Source: V1-33 sp964523105 (GTDB lineage: Bacteria; Verrucomicrobiota; Verrucomicrobiia; Verrucomicrobiales; V1-33). Taken from it: a stretch of 64,000 nt of DNA. Below, one piece after another: positions 25,124-34,500 of the stretch (its first letter is position 1; each line of letters starts with the position of its first letter). The position numbers and the translations under genes are program-made. The notes under the pieces are model-generated. The model worked only from the letters and a program-made list of their open reading frames with translations. It had not been told where the DNA came from and did no database searches. The stretch lies in the NCBI GenBank assembly GCA_964523105.1, contig CAZFZN010000019.1, positions 62,001-126,000 of the forward strand, in the 5' to 3' direction.

Positions 25124-28100
25124 TTACGGCCACTGCACGCGGGCGCGGAGGAAGACCTTGCCGGCGGCGGGGAGTGTGGTGGCTTGCAGGCGGCGCAGGG
25201 TGTCGAGTCGGATGTCGCTGGTGAACAGAGTGGCGGCGGGTTGCCAGGTGAGCATGTCGGGTGACCACTCGGGAATGAGGATCACGTCTTCAGCAGCGGG
25301 ATTGAAGGGGATATCCCAAGTGAGCTGGCCGTTTTGCACCAGCGCGGTGGGCGGTGTGGTGCCGAAGGCGTGGGCGGCGAGGTTGGTGAGGCCGTCGGCG
25401 TTGTCGTCGGCGTGGGGATTGCCGGTGAAGGTGACGGCATCGGTGCTGCCGGGCGTGCTCCCGGTGGTGCTGGCGCGCCAGTTTTGCGCGAGGGAAGGAT
25501 CGGGATTCGTGTGCGGCTTGATGAGCGTGAGGCTGGGGCCTTCGCCATCGGGCGTGACGGGCCAGGGGAGCACGTCGTCGTAGATAAACTCTTTGATGAC
25601 CGCGCCGTCCCACGCGCGGAGGCGGACGTGCTCGCCACCGTTATCCAGCGCGGACGCGGGGCCGTAGCTGCCGAGCACGCGCGGGCCGGGCGCGGGGAAG
25701 TCGGCGGCATTCGCGGCAAGGATGGCGCGTTCGCCGGGCGCGAGTGTGGTGCCGGAGGCGAACGCGAACTGCACACCGCTGTCGAATTGCGCGCCGGTGA
25801 GGTCCACGGGCTGCGCGCTGATGTTCATGATTTCAAGAAACTCGCCGGTGTCGGAGGAGCCGGGCGGATTGTAGTGCAGTTCGGATACGACGACGTTCGC
25901 AGCGCTCGCGGGCGTGCCGGTGAAGAAGTAGCCGAAGTTCAGGCCCGACCATCGGCTGGTGGTGGTGGAATACATCCGCGCTTTGACCATCGCGGAGACA
26001 TTCACGGTGAAGGGCGCGCTGTAGGCCGTGCCCTGCGGCGTGCCGGCGGCGGAGCGCGGGTCGCTGCCGTCGAGCGTGTAGTAGATGATGCCGGTCTCCG
26101 CCGTCGCATTGGAAAGCGTGAGGGTGAATGGCCCGGGCTGCACGCCGGGCGCGGGGGAGAAGTTTGGCGGCTTCAAATACTGCGTATCTATCCAGTCGGC
26201 GCGCTGCGTGAGAAAGCTCTTCATGCTGGTGAGCCGCGAGTTCCATGTGGCGGTGCTGAGTCCCTGGGCGTTGGCGATTTCCGTGGTGATGAGCGCGGCC
26301 TGCTGATCGGCGATGGCGTTGAGGTTCGCGTTGGCGTACGGCCCGCGGCGGAGTTCGAACCAGCGATCGATGTATTCGCTGAGGAAGTCGGGGTCGGCGA
26401 AGAGCCGCGGATACCACAGTTCGCTCTGGCGGTAGTAGAGCGTGGTATTCGGCGTGCCGGAGTAGGCGCCGTTGTTGAAGTCCCACATGGGGCCCATTCG
26501 CAGTTTGAGTTCGCCGGAGGAAACCCACGGATACATGCTCAGCAGCAGGCCGTCACCCTGACGCGCGAGATTGAGAAGCTGGAAGTAGTCAATGAAGTCG
26601 CGGGTATCCAGATGCTGCCGGTAGCCGTTCAGCGGATCGCGCCATGTGGCGTTGTTGTAGAGCACGTCTTCAAACTGTCGGAACCATCCCTCGATGGCCG
26701 TGCGCTGCACGGCGGTGATTTCGTAGCCGTTCGGATCCTCGAAGTTGATGAAGCAGTTGTACTGCCGCGGAATGTCGTCGCCCACCTGCGTGGCGTTGTT
26801 GGCCACCGTTTGCAGAATGCGGTTCGGTCCGGCGGTGCGGAAGAACTGCGGCGAGGTCGCGCCGTTCGCCGCGGGAAATCCCGTCTCCGGCTCCGGGTCC
26901 ATGCGATTGAAGCTGTGCAGCCAGCCGCCGGTGCTGCCGTCAGCGGAGAGCGGTTCAAAATTCATGCGGTCCGCATCGCGCTTCACCGACTCCACGAGCG
27001 CATACAGGCCGCGGCGGTCGCTCGCGTCGAGATCGCTGCCGTCCTCATTCACATAGACCTCCACGTAGCGGAACTGCGGCGCCCAGCGTCCAGTGAGCCG
27101 GCTCAGTTCCCAGATGTAGGTGTTATAGATCATCGTCGTATCGTACGACGGATGCGGATGGTAGAGGATCCAGTCGCTCTCTTTGGCCATGCCGAGCAGC
27201 GACACGCCGTTGTCCGAGTCGTCCTCCTTCCATGTCTCAACCGAGTAGGGTTTGGGAAACCATGTGGAGGAAAACGCCCCGCGCACGCGCACCCCGGCGC
27301 GCTCCGTGCGTGTGGCCGAGCCGAGCAGCGTCGCGCGGCCCGTGGCGGCGTTGCGGTCGTGCAGACTGAGCATCGCGGGCTGCCGCGGCTTCTGTTTCAG
27401 GCCCGCGCCGGTCTGCGTGGAGGTGGTCCAGCCTTTGTCGGGAATGCTGCCCGCGCCGAAGTTCTCCACCACGAGAATCGGCAGCGGCGAAGTCTTCGCC
27501 AGCAGCGCCGGCGCGAGTTTGATGTAGCCGAAGCTCTCGATGCCGCTGAGCTGCCCCGCGAGCACGCACGCGGCGCGGACGAGTGTGGTGCGCGTGATCT
27601 GGATCGGCGCCGTGTAGGGCTGACCGTTGCTCAGCGACGGCGCGGTGCCATCCGTAGTAAAAATGATCGCCGCGCCTGGCGTGGGCGCTGTCAGAGTGAG
27701 CGGGAAGTTCACACCGAACGTGCCGGGCAACTGCGACGCCACCGGCTGTTCCGGCGCGGCCGGCGTGCAATTCACCGATGCCAGCAGGCCCAGCGTCGTC
27801 ACGGGTGCGGCGGGATCGTTCGAGTTGATCCGCAGCCACGCAAACCAGCATCCCGCCGCGCCGCCGGAATGGAAATTGAGCGTGATCGTTCCCTCCGCAC
27901 CGGCCGAGATGCTGGCCGGAAACGACTGCACGCTGAAGCGCGCCGCATCCGCGCCGTCAGGCACAACGGACGCAAGCGTGAGCGCCTGCGTCGCGCCGGT
28001 ATTCTTCACCGTCACCGTGCGCGTGACCGTTCCCGGCTCCGTGGCGTGATTCCCGAAATCCACGATGCCCGGCGCGGCTTCGATCTTCACCGCGATGGGC

Positions 28101-28666
28101 GCGGGCGTGTATTCGAAAGCAATCTCCCCGAGCCCCACGCGGTCGCCCCCCGCCGCGCCGGTGCCGGTGAAGTAATTGTCCGTGCAGGTGAATTCCACGT
28201 AGCGCGCCGTCACGGGAGTGAGCGGATGACTGTCGCGCGTGATGTCCGACTTCGCGCAATTGAACGGCCCCTGCGCCCCTCCAAATCCCGCCGTGCCCTG
28301 CGCCGCTGTGGCAAAGCGAAGGTTAAAGGTCTTCACGCCGTTGTCGTTCTGCGTCGTATAGCCCCACGTGCTGATTTCTGTGAGGTAGCGGTCCTGTCCC
28401 AGATCGATGATGAGAACGGGAGCCGGCCGGAAGTTATAATAATCCGCCGGGTATCCGCCCGGCGCATCCGTCACCCACGATTGTCCCGCAAAACCATCGT
28501 GCGGCGGCGAGACCGCAAAGCCGACGCCCGGCCCCTGATGCAGCCGTCCAATTGGATATAGCTCCGCGCTGTTGGGGCTGGTGACACTGACGGGCGTGTA
28601 GAAGCTTGCCGCACCACTCGTTACCGCGGCGGCGGAAAGCATCCAGATCAGAGCATGAATCCTCAT
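25124..28666 (-). CDS. CotH-kinase-family secreted protein with F5/8C-like, chitobiase-like and lamin-tail domains
   Basis: 1180 residues with signal peptide (MRIHALIWMLSAAAVTSGA). Order of parts: a discoidin-like domain at ~20-190 (QGPGVGFAV, SWVTDAPGGYPADYY), nearly the same as in the PEP-CTERM protein at 16413. An ASH/choice-of-anchor-like sandwich at ~200-305 (GIVDFGNHATEPG). A chitobiase C-terminal-like unit at ~318-385 (IIFTTDGTAPSLSNG). The CotH-like kinase region at ~400-800 (GLYALVESVKRDADRMN, GPMWDFNNGAYSG). Another TTDG-like unit (IIYYTLDGSDPRS). A lamin-tail domain (VVVSELHYNPPGSSDTGEFLE). CotH proteins phosphorylate spore-coat proteins in Bacillus; the role of these bacterial surface homologues is unknown. 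No PEP-CTERM motif is present at its own C-terminus. Confidence 0.85.
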   Translation of the reverse strand: MRIHALIWMLSAAAVTSGAASFYTPVSVTSPNSAELYPIGRLHQGPGVGFAVSPPHDGFAGQSWVTDAPGGYPADYYNFRPAPVLIIDLGQDRYLTEISTWGYTTQNDNGVKTFNLRFATAAQGTAGFGGAQGPFNCAKSDITRDSHPLTPVTARYVEFTCTDNYFTGTGAAGGDRVGLGEIAFEYTPAPIAVKIEAAPGIVDFGNHATEPGTVTRTVTVKNTGATQALTLASVVPDGADAARFSVQSFPASISAGAEGTITLNFHSGGAAGCWFAWLRINSNDPAAPVTTLGLLASVNCTPAAPEQPVASQLPGTFGVNFPLTLTAPTPGAAIIFTTDGTAPSLSNGQPYTAPIQITRTTLVRAACVLAGQLSGIESFGYIKLAPALLAKTSPLPILVVENFGAGSIPDKGWTTSTQTGAGLKQKPRQPAMLSLHDRNAATGRATLLGSATRTERAGVRVRGAFSSTWFPKPYSVETWKEDDSDNGVSLLGMAKESDWILYHPHPSYDTTMIYNTYIWELSRLTGRWAPQFRYVEVYVNEDGSDLDASDRRGLYALVESVKRDADRMNFEPLSADGSTGGWLHSFNRMDPEPETGFPAANGATSPQFFRTAGPNRILQTVANNATQVGDDIPRQYNCFINFEDPNGYEITAVQRTAIEGWFRQFEDVLYNNATWRDPLNGYRQHLDTRDFIDYFQLLNLARQGDGLLLSMYPWVSSGELKLRMGPMWDFNNGAYSGTPNTTLYYRQSELWYPRLFADPDFLSEYIDRWFELRRGPYANANLNAIADQQAALITTEIANAQGLSTATWNSRLTSMKSFLTQRADWIDTQYLKPPNFSPAPGVQPGPFTLTLSNATAETGIIYYTLDGSDPRSAAGTPQGTAYSAPFTVNVSAMVKARMYSTTTSRWSGLNFGYFFTGTPASAANVVVSELHYNPPGSSDTGEFLEIMNISAQPVDLTGAQFDSGVQFAFASGTTLAPGERAILAANAADFPAPGPRVLGSYGPASALDNGGEHVRLRAWDGAVIKEFIYDDVLPWPVTPDGEGPSLTLIKPHTNPDPSLAQNWRASTTGSTPGSTDAVTFTGNPHADDNADGLTNLAAHAFGTTPPTALVQNGQLTWDIPFNPAAEDVILIPEWSPDMLTWQPAATLFTSDIRLDTLRRLQATTLPAAGKVFLRARVQWP

Positions 28667-29108
28667 TGCGCCCGTTCCTTCATTCAGATTCGCCGCCGCG
28701 CCAAGGGGTTATGCCCGGTTGGCGATTTACCCTGAAAACCGGTATGAGTTTGAACAGGAGGTAACGGAGGTAACGGAGGTAACGGAGGCTCAGGAAGTTG
28801 GGCTCGAAACGGGCCGCGCGCCGAATTCGCCCTGCGGGTGAATGGCTGTTTCCCTGCAACTCATTGCTCCTCTGTTTCCTCTGTTCCCTCCTGTAAAACC
28901 ATTGCTCTTTTTAGGTTTACTGGTGGGTGCATAGCACAGGCTACACGACAGAATGGGGACACACCACATTCTCACGCCCTCCGGGGCTTGCGGCCTTTTC
29001 TTCACAGCGATCCGGTGGTTCCGCTCCGGTGTCGCTTCACCCCCGGCTACCATCAGCCGTCCCTCCGGGAAGGACGGGCGGGCACTTGTCGTCAATGCCA
29101 CGCACCGC
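28667..29108. other. Intergenic region between the CotH and WD40 genes
   Basis: No convincing gene in 442 bp. Its main content is a tandem/inverted repeat element (28755-28895, separate entry). The rest must hold the promoter of the minus-strand CotH gene just after 28666 and the 3' end of the WD40 transcript. Short open frames on both strands pass straight through the repeats and look spurious. Confidence 0.5.
28755..28895. repeat. Inverted repeat with arms of 9-bp GGTAACGGA tandem units
   Basis: 28757-28788 is about 3.5 copies of GGAGGTAAC. 28866-28895 reads CTCCTCTGTTTCCTCTGTTC and onward, which is an imperfect inverted complement of the first block (complement GGAGGGAACAGAGGAAACAG). About 77 bases lie between the arms. 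The layout is the same as at 14105 and 49807, with different sequence. Confidence 0.65.
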
Positions 29109-30176
29109 TCAGGAAGCCTCAAACTGAAAACACTGCACGCGGCCCCACGGCGGCCAGATGCCGAGCTTCCGCTGCGGCTGACCGGTGCTCCCGGCCACCA
29201 TCAGCGTCCCGCCGTCCGCACTCCAGCACGCCCGCGTAATTCGCTTCTTCGTATCCGTCGCATGCACCAGTTCGCCGCTCTCCGCGGAAAAGACGGCTGC
29301 GTTCCATGTCCCCTGCGCCTGGCGACCGGCCATTACAAAATGCTTTCCCTCCGGATGCCACGCCAGTGTTTCCATGAGCCCGTTGCCGTGCTGGCCGTCT
29401 TTGATCTGCGCGAGCAGCGCGCCGGTGCGCCAGTCGCGCCGCTGCCAGGTCATCTTGCCGTTCCCGGCCATGGGGTCGGTCATCGGCCCCATGCCGCAGC
29501 AGAGCAGCGACTCGCCGTCCGGCGCAAACGCCAGGCTGTAAATGCCGCCGCAGTAATGGTGCGTCTTGATGCTGCCCCACGAGGTGAAATCCGGCGTCGT
29601 CCACTGCGCCGCCGGCTCCTGTCCGGGTGATTCGAGATCCCAAATCCTCACGTCACCCGTCATGTTCGCGGCGGCGAGATGTTTTCCATCCGGGCTGAAG
29701 GCGCAGCTGAGCACCGGCGGCAGATGGGAAAGACTCCGCAGCAGCGCACCGCTGAGAGTGTCATACACCCTGACAGACGGCTCCCGCTCCGCCGCCGGCT
29801 CGTATTTCCATCCGCCGGGCAGGTATTGGCCGGTCACCGACGCCACCCTCGTCCCGTCCGGTGACAGCGCGAGTTGCCAGCTCCAGAAATCATGCGCCTG
29901 GACGCGGCGCCAGGTTTGCCGGCCTTCGGTGTCGTGCCACAGCAGTTGCCCGTCGTAGCCTCCGGAGATCACGGTTTTTCCATCCGGCAGCAGCACGCAG
30001 CCGGAAGCGTAAGAGGAATGCGCTCCATCCATCGCCGCAGATTTTCCGGAGGCCAAATCCACCGACTGCACGCTGCCGTCCACGCAGGCGGCAAAGGCCC
30101 GGGATCCGTCAGGCGCCACGGCCAGGCCGAGCACGCCGGTGGGCAGGAAATAATCTTTGGTGCGATTCAGTTTCAT
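29109..30176 (-). CDS. WD40-repeat protein
   Basis: 355 residues from ATG 30176 (MKLNRTKDYFLPTG); the frame stays open further upstream but overlaps the DUF1501 gene without any conserved sequence. About seven WD40/YVTN-type blades are seen: LAVAPDGSRAFAACVDG, LLPDGKTVISGGYDGQLLWHD, LSPDGTRVASVTG, FSPDGKHLAAANMTGDVRIWD, FAPDGESLLCCG and WSADGGTLMVAG. No signal peptide is visible, so it may be cytoplasmic. Its ATG lies 1 bp after the DUF1501 stop codon, so the two are translated as an operon, a pairing common in Planctomycetes and Verrucomicrobiota. Role unknown beyond a propeller scaffold. Confidence 0.8.
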   Translation of the reverse strand: MKLNRTKDYFLPTGVLGLAVAPDGSRAFAACVDGSVQSVDLASGKSAAMDGAHSSYASGCVLLPDGKTVISGGYDGQLLWHDTEGRQTWRRVQAHDFWSWQLALSPDGTRVASVTGQYLPGGWKYEPAAEREPSVRVYDTLSGALLRSLSHLPPVLSCAFSPDGKHLAAANMTGDVRIWDLESPGQEPAAQWTTPDFTSWGSIKTHHYCGGIYSLAFAPDGESLLCCGMGPMTDPMAGNGKMTWQRRDWRTGALLAQIKDGQHGNGLMETLAWHPEGKHFVMAGRQAQGTWNAAVFSAESGELVHATDTKKRITRACWSADGGTLMVAGSTGQPQRKLGIWPPWGRVQCFQFEAS

Positions 30177-30177
30177 G

Positions 30178-31539
30178 TCAGGCCAGCAGTTCACGGATCG
30201 GCTCCGCTTTATTTTCCACGCGGTGAAACGTCGGCATTCCCGGCAGATCGAACTCCGCATAAGGATCGATGCCCAGCGCGGTGAAGATGGTCGCGAAGAG
30301 GTTCTGCTCGTTGTATGGCTTCTCCGCCACATCCACGCCGTCGGCATCCGTCGCGCCGGTCACCGCGCCGCGCTTGAGGCCGCAGCCGGTCATCATGAGG
30401 CTCCACGCATTCGGATAGTGATCCCGCCCGCGCGCGGCATTGATCCACGGCGTGCGTCCGAACTCACCCATCGCGATCACCAGCGTATTCTCCAGCATGC
30501 CGCGCTCTTCGAGGTCGTTCACCAGATGGAAAATCACGCGGTCCAGCTCCGGCACCAGCATTTGATGAATCTCGTGCTGGAAGACGTGGTTATCCCAGTT
30601 CATTCCGTTGGCGACCATTACGAACGGCGCGCCGTTTTCGGCGAGATGCCGCGCCAGCAGGGCGTGCTGCGCAAAGCTGCCCGGACCGTAGCGGGCGCGG
30701 TCCTTTTCCGGCAGCCGGTTCAAATCGTAAAGGTGCGCACTGGCCGTGAGACCCTTCATGCGCTCGAACGCGGCGTTCTGACTTTTGGCCACGGCACTGC
30801 CGCGGTCCCGCTCATACTTTTCATTGAGGAACTTCCGCAGCGCCTCGCGCGCTTCCCGGTCGTGCTGCGGAATCGTTTCGGCTTCGCCGGAAAACACTTT
30901 GGTATAATCGCCGCCGAGCCGCACCGGCGCGTGTTCGCTGCCGAGCCAGCCGGCCCAGTTTCCGGCTTTGAAAGCTTCAAACTCATTGCCGCCCGGGATG
31001 GGGTCCAGCAGGATGAAATTCGGAATCGCGGCGTCCAGTTGTCCCATCGCCTGGGAAAGCACGCAGCCGAGCGTGGGCCGCGTGAAGCCGGCGCGGTCCG
31101 GATTGCCGCGCTGCAGCAGTCCGATGGCCTGGAAATGCTCGCTCTGCGCCGTCTTCATGCTGCGCACCACATTCAATTTGTCAGCGATCCCCGCGCACAG
31201 CGGCATCAGTGAGGAAAAGTGCACTCCGGGCACGTTCGTTCGCATCGCGGGAAACGGTCCGCTGCTCGCGCGTCCCGGTTTCGGATCCCATGTTTCAAAC
31301 TGACTCGGCGCGCCGCACAGCCACAGCAGGATGCAGCGCTTCTGCGCCCGTTTTGTCTCCTGCGCAAAAACCGGATTGTGAAACAGCCCGGCGAAACTCG
31401 TCACCGCCGCCAGCGCTCCCCCTGACAATCCCTTCAAGAAGAGCCGCCGGTGCAGCACGTGCTCGTCAGGCGTGCAGGCTCCGGGAGGAACAGCGCTTTC
31501 TGGATTGGAAGTGAAGGAGGTCACGGGGAAACGCGCCAT
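30178..31539 (-). CDS. DUF1501 (sulfatase-like fold) exported protein
   Basis: 453 residues from ATG 31539, which has a good Shine-Dalgarno (AAGGAT) five bases upstream; a TTG at 31575 is the only longer option. Residues ~30-60 hold a twin-arginine-like export signal (HRRLFLKGLSGGALAAVTSF). DUF1501 hallmarks follow: RCILLWLCGAPSQFETWDPKP, VRSMKTAQSEHFQA, MVANGMNWDNH, ENTLVIAMGEFGRTPWIN, and RDHYPNAWSLMMTG. The family is related to the alkaline phosphatase/sulfatase fold and is usually exported by Tat; its substrate is unknown. It is normally next to DUF1549/DUF1553 cytochromes. Here the upstream neighbour is instead a dihaem/VCBS fusion protein (31592), which may take that partner role. Confidence 0.85.
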   Translation of the reverse strand: MARFPVTSFTSNPESAVPPGACTPDEHVLHRRLFLKGLSGGALAAVTSFAGLFHNPVFAQETKRAQKRCILLWLCGAPSQFETWDPKPGRASSGPFPAMRTNVPGVHFSSLMPLCAGIADKLNVVRSMKTAQSEHFQAIGLLQRGNPDRAGFTRPTLGCVLSQAMGQLDAAIPNFILLDPIPGGNEFEAFKAGNWAGWLGSEHAPVRLGGDYTKVFSGEAETIPQHDREAREALRKFLNEKYERDRGSAVAKSQNAAFERMKGLTASAHLYDLNRLPEKDRARYGPGSFAQHALLARHLAENGAPFVMVANGMNWDNHVFQHEIHQMLVPELDRVIFHLVNDLEERGMLENTLVIAMGEFGRTPWINAARGRDHYPNAWSLMMTGCGLKRGAVTGATDADGVDVAEKPYNEQNLFATIFTALGIDPYAEFDLPGMPTFHRVENKAEPIRELLA

Positions 31540-31591
31540 CCGTAATCCTTCGTCCGGTGCGGTCAACCCACGCAATCACAGGGCGCGCGCA

Positions 31592-34500
31592 TCACGGGAG
31601 CAGGGCGGCGCGGACGCGGAACAGGGTTCGCTCGCCGGAAATCCCGCTGACGGTTTCCAGATGCTCATACCGCACCGTTTCGGTGCCGTCGAGGTTGTCA
31701 GTGATCGACGGCGTGATGGCGGTGACATCGGTCCAGTCGTGCAGCGATGTACTGAACTGCAGCACGAAGGAAACGTCAGGACGACCGCCGGCCGGGCGCC
31801 GGTAGCTCAGCGTCAGATTCCCGGCTGGAGCCGATGCATCCCGGGCCAGTGTCATCACCGGACTGGAGCCGCTGGCCGGATCGCCGGCGAAGGCGTATTC
31901 CAGCAGGTCGTCGAATCCATCCTTGTCGAGATCGCTCTGTGGCCCGCTGCCGGCGCCGGGCGTGCTGCTTTGCCAGCCGGAGAATCCTCCGCCGGGAGCG
32001 TTCACATCCCAGATGAAGTTCTGATACGCCGTGGAGAATCCGTCGCCGGCCCCGGCACTGACGCTGAAGCGGCCCGCGGCGGTGAGCGTGCCGCTGATCA
32101 GTCCCGTCAGGGCATCGATGCTGAGACCTGGCGGCAGATTGACCGCCGAATAAGTCAGGGCATCACCGGTCGGGTCGGTGGCGGTGAGCTGGAGGCTGAC
32201 CGTTTGGCCGGTGGAATGCTGCTGATCCGCCGGATCGCTGAGCACCGGCGGCAGCGAACTGCCTTCGGCCAACAGCACATAACGGTCCACCGCCGGCTGG
32301 TTCACCACGTCAGTGATTCCTGACGGCCAGTGCACGATCAACTGAGTGACGGCGGTGCCGGCTCCGAGGCCAAAGTGGGAAGTGAAGCTGTGGCAGATAC
32401 CGTAGCCTTCCCCGCCGCGGACTTCGCGGATTTGCTGGCCGAACGGTCCGGTGATTTTGACGCGCGCTCCGATTCCGTTGCGGTTGCTCTGCCTGCCGCG
32501 CAACTGCACGGCCAGCCAGTGGTTGCCGTTGCCGTTGTTCATCCACAGCCGGTCGTTGCGCGAATTGCTCGGCGTATTGTAGGCGCTGCCGTATCCCGCA
32601 TAGATGTCCACGAATCCGTCGTGATTCAGATCGCCGCAGGCGATGGTGTGCAGGTTCAGACTGGAGAAGGGATTGGCCAGTTGCGTGAAGGTGCCGTCGC
32701 CGTTGTTCCGGTAAATCCGGTGAGGGCGCTGCGGATCGGTGATCACATTGGTGACAAGGAAGTCCAGCCAGCCGTCGTTGTTGAAGTCGCGGAACGCCGC
32801 CTCCAGCGGCTGGAACTGTGAGCTGGCGATCTGCAGCCCGCCCGCAGCGCCGGTGTCGCTGAAAGTGCCGTCGCCATGGTTGCGATAGAGCGAACTGTTG
32901 CCGGTGTGGTTGCCGATCCAGACATCCATGTCCCCGTCGTTGTCCACATCGGCGAAATCGCTGATCCAGCTTTGTTCGCCGGTGGCAAGGCCGGCGGCGG
33001 GGCCGGCTTCGACGTAGTTGATTTTTCCGTTACCGTCCGTGTCGCCGTCATTGCGGAGGAGCTTGTTGATGCGGCGCGGGTCGCGCGGATCGGAGGTGCC
33101 GAGCCGGCACTTGCTGATGTAGAGATCGAAGTCGCCGTCGTTGTCGAAATCCGTCCATGTGATGCCGTAATTGCCGCTGCTGGGCTCGCCCTCTCCCAGA
33201 TTCAGCGGATCCGGCGCCGCGGCGTTGATCAGGGCCGCATCCGCCGCGAATCCTCCTCTGCTGTTATTCCGGAACTTCCAGCTCTCGCCGTCGTCATGGC
33301 AGCAGAAGAGATCGGCGGCACCGTCGTTGTCGAGATCCATGAACCCGATGGCCTGCGCGAAGATCTGGTTGTCTGATCCGGCAATCGTGTTGCGCGTCCA
33401 TGCCGTGGCGGCGGCATTTCCCTGGAAAATGTGGACGCCGTCGTAAAAGCCCGCGGCGGCGATGTCGTTGATGCCGTCCTCGTTCACATCCGCGATGGCC
33501 ATGCCCCAGGGCTCTTCATTCGAGGGACTGCTGGTGCCAAAGTTGTAGGCGGTGAAGTCCGCGCCCTCCGGCTGCTGGAAACGAATCTGCAGCGACTTGC
33601 CGGTGTGCAGCCTGACAATGTCGTCGCGGCCGTCGCCATTCATGTCCGCTACGGCCACCGGCGTGCCGCTGTAGCAGGTGTTGTTGGAGGCATTGGTGCC
33701 CGGCACCCGGGAAATGCGGTCCGTGAAGGCGATGGTCGTGGCCGTGGCGGCGCTGTTGGTCGTGATCGTGACCACGGCTGAGTTCGATACTCCGCCGCGC
33801 CCGTCGCTGGCCTGATAGGTGAACGAGTCCACTCCGGTCCAGGCAGGATCGGGCGTATAGGTCACGGTGCCATCCGCGTTGTCCGTCAACGTGCCGTGCG
33901 CCGCCGCGGAGCGGTTGATGAGGGTCAGCGGATCCCCGTCGGCGTCGCTGTCATTGGTCAGCGGATCGACGGTCACGGCAGTCTGAAACGCGGCGGAGGC
34001 GACATCGGTCAGGGCCACCGGCGCGGTGTTCTCCCCGCTGCCGGTGGTGGGCAGAGTATTGATCCATTCTGAAAGCAGCTCCACGCCTGCCGTATCGATG
34101 GTATTCCGCCCCAGCGGCGGCATCTGCTCGCTGCCGGTCCGGTTCATGCGATAACGCGCCATGCTCTGCGCGAGGCTCTGCGGCTTGATGACGCGGGCTC
34201 CGGCGATGCCCTGATTGTAATTGAGCGGGCCATTGACGATGTTCTGCTGCGCGAGCGGAGTTTCGAACCGGGCATCAAAATAAGTCTGGGAGGCCGCGCC
34301 CGGCTGGTGGCAGTTGGAACAGTTCGAGGCAAGGTAGCTGCGCGCCCGCAGTTCCAGCGGTGCTGACAAGTCGTCCATGCGGGCGGACTTTGGCAGGGAG
34401 GAAATTCCGGCTTCGTCCAGGGGCGCGGAGAACATGCCGATGTGATTGAGCGCCCGGAGCTGATTGTCGGTGACGCCGCCGGGATAGAGCAGATCGCGGT

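Noticed and set aside
25334..28561. A 1075-codon plus-strand frame opposite the CotH-kinase gene
   Set aside because: The minus-strand protein has clear signal, kinase and lamin-tail domains; this frame has none.
28790..29122. A 110-codon minus-strand frame before the WD40 stop
   Set aside because: It runs through the GGTAACGGA repeat element and has no recognisable protein character.
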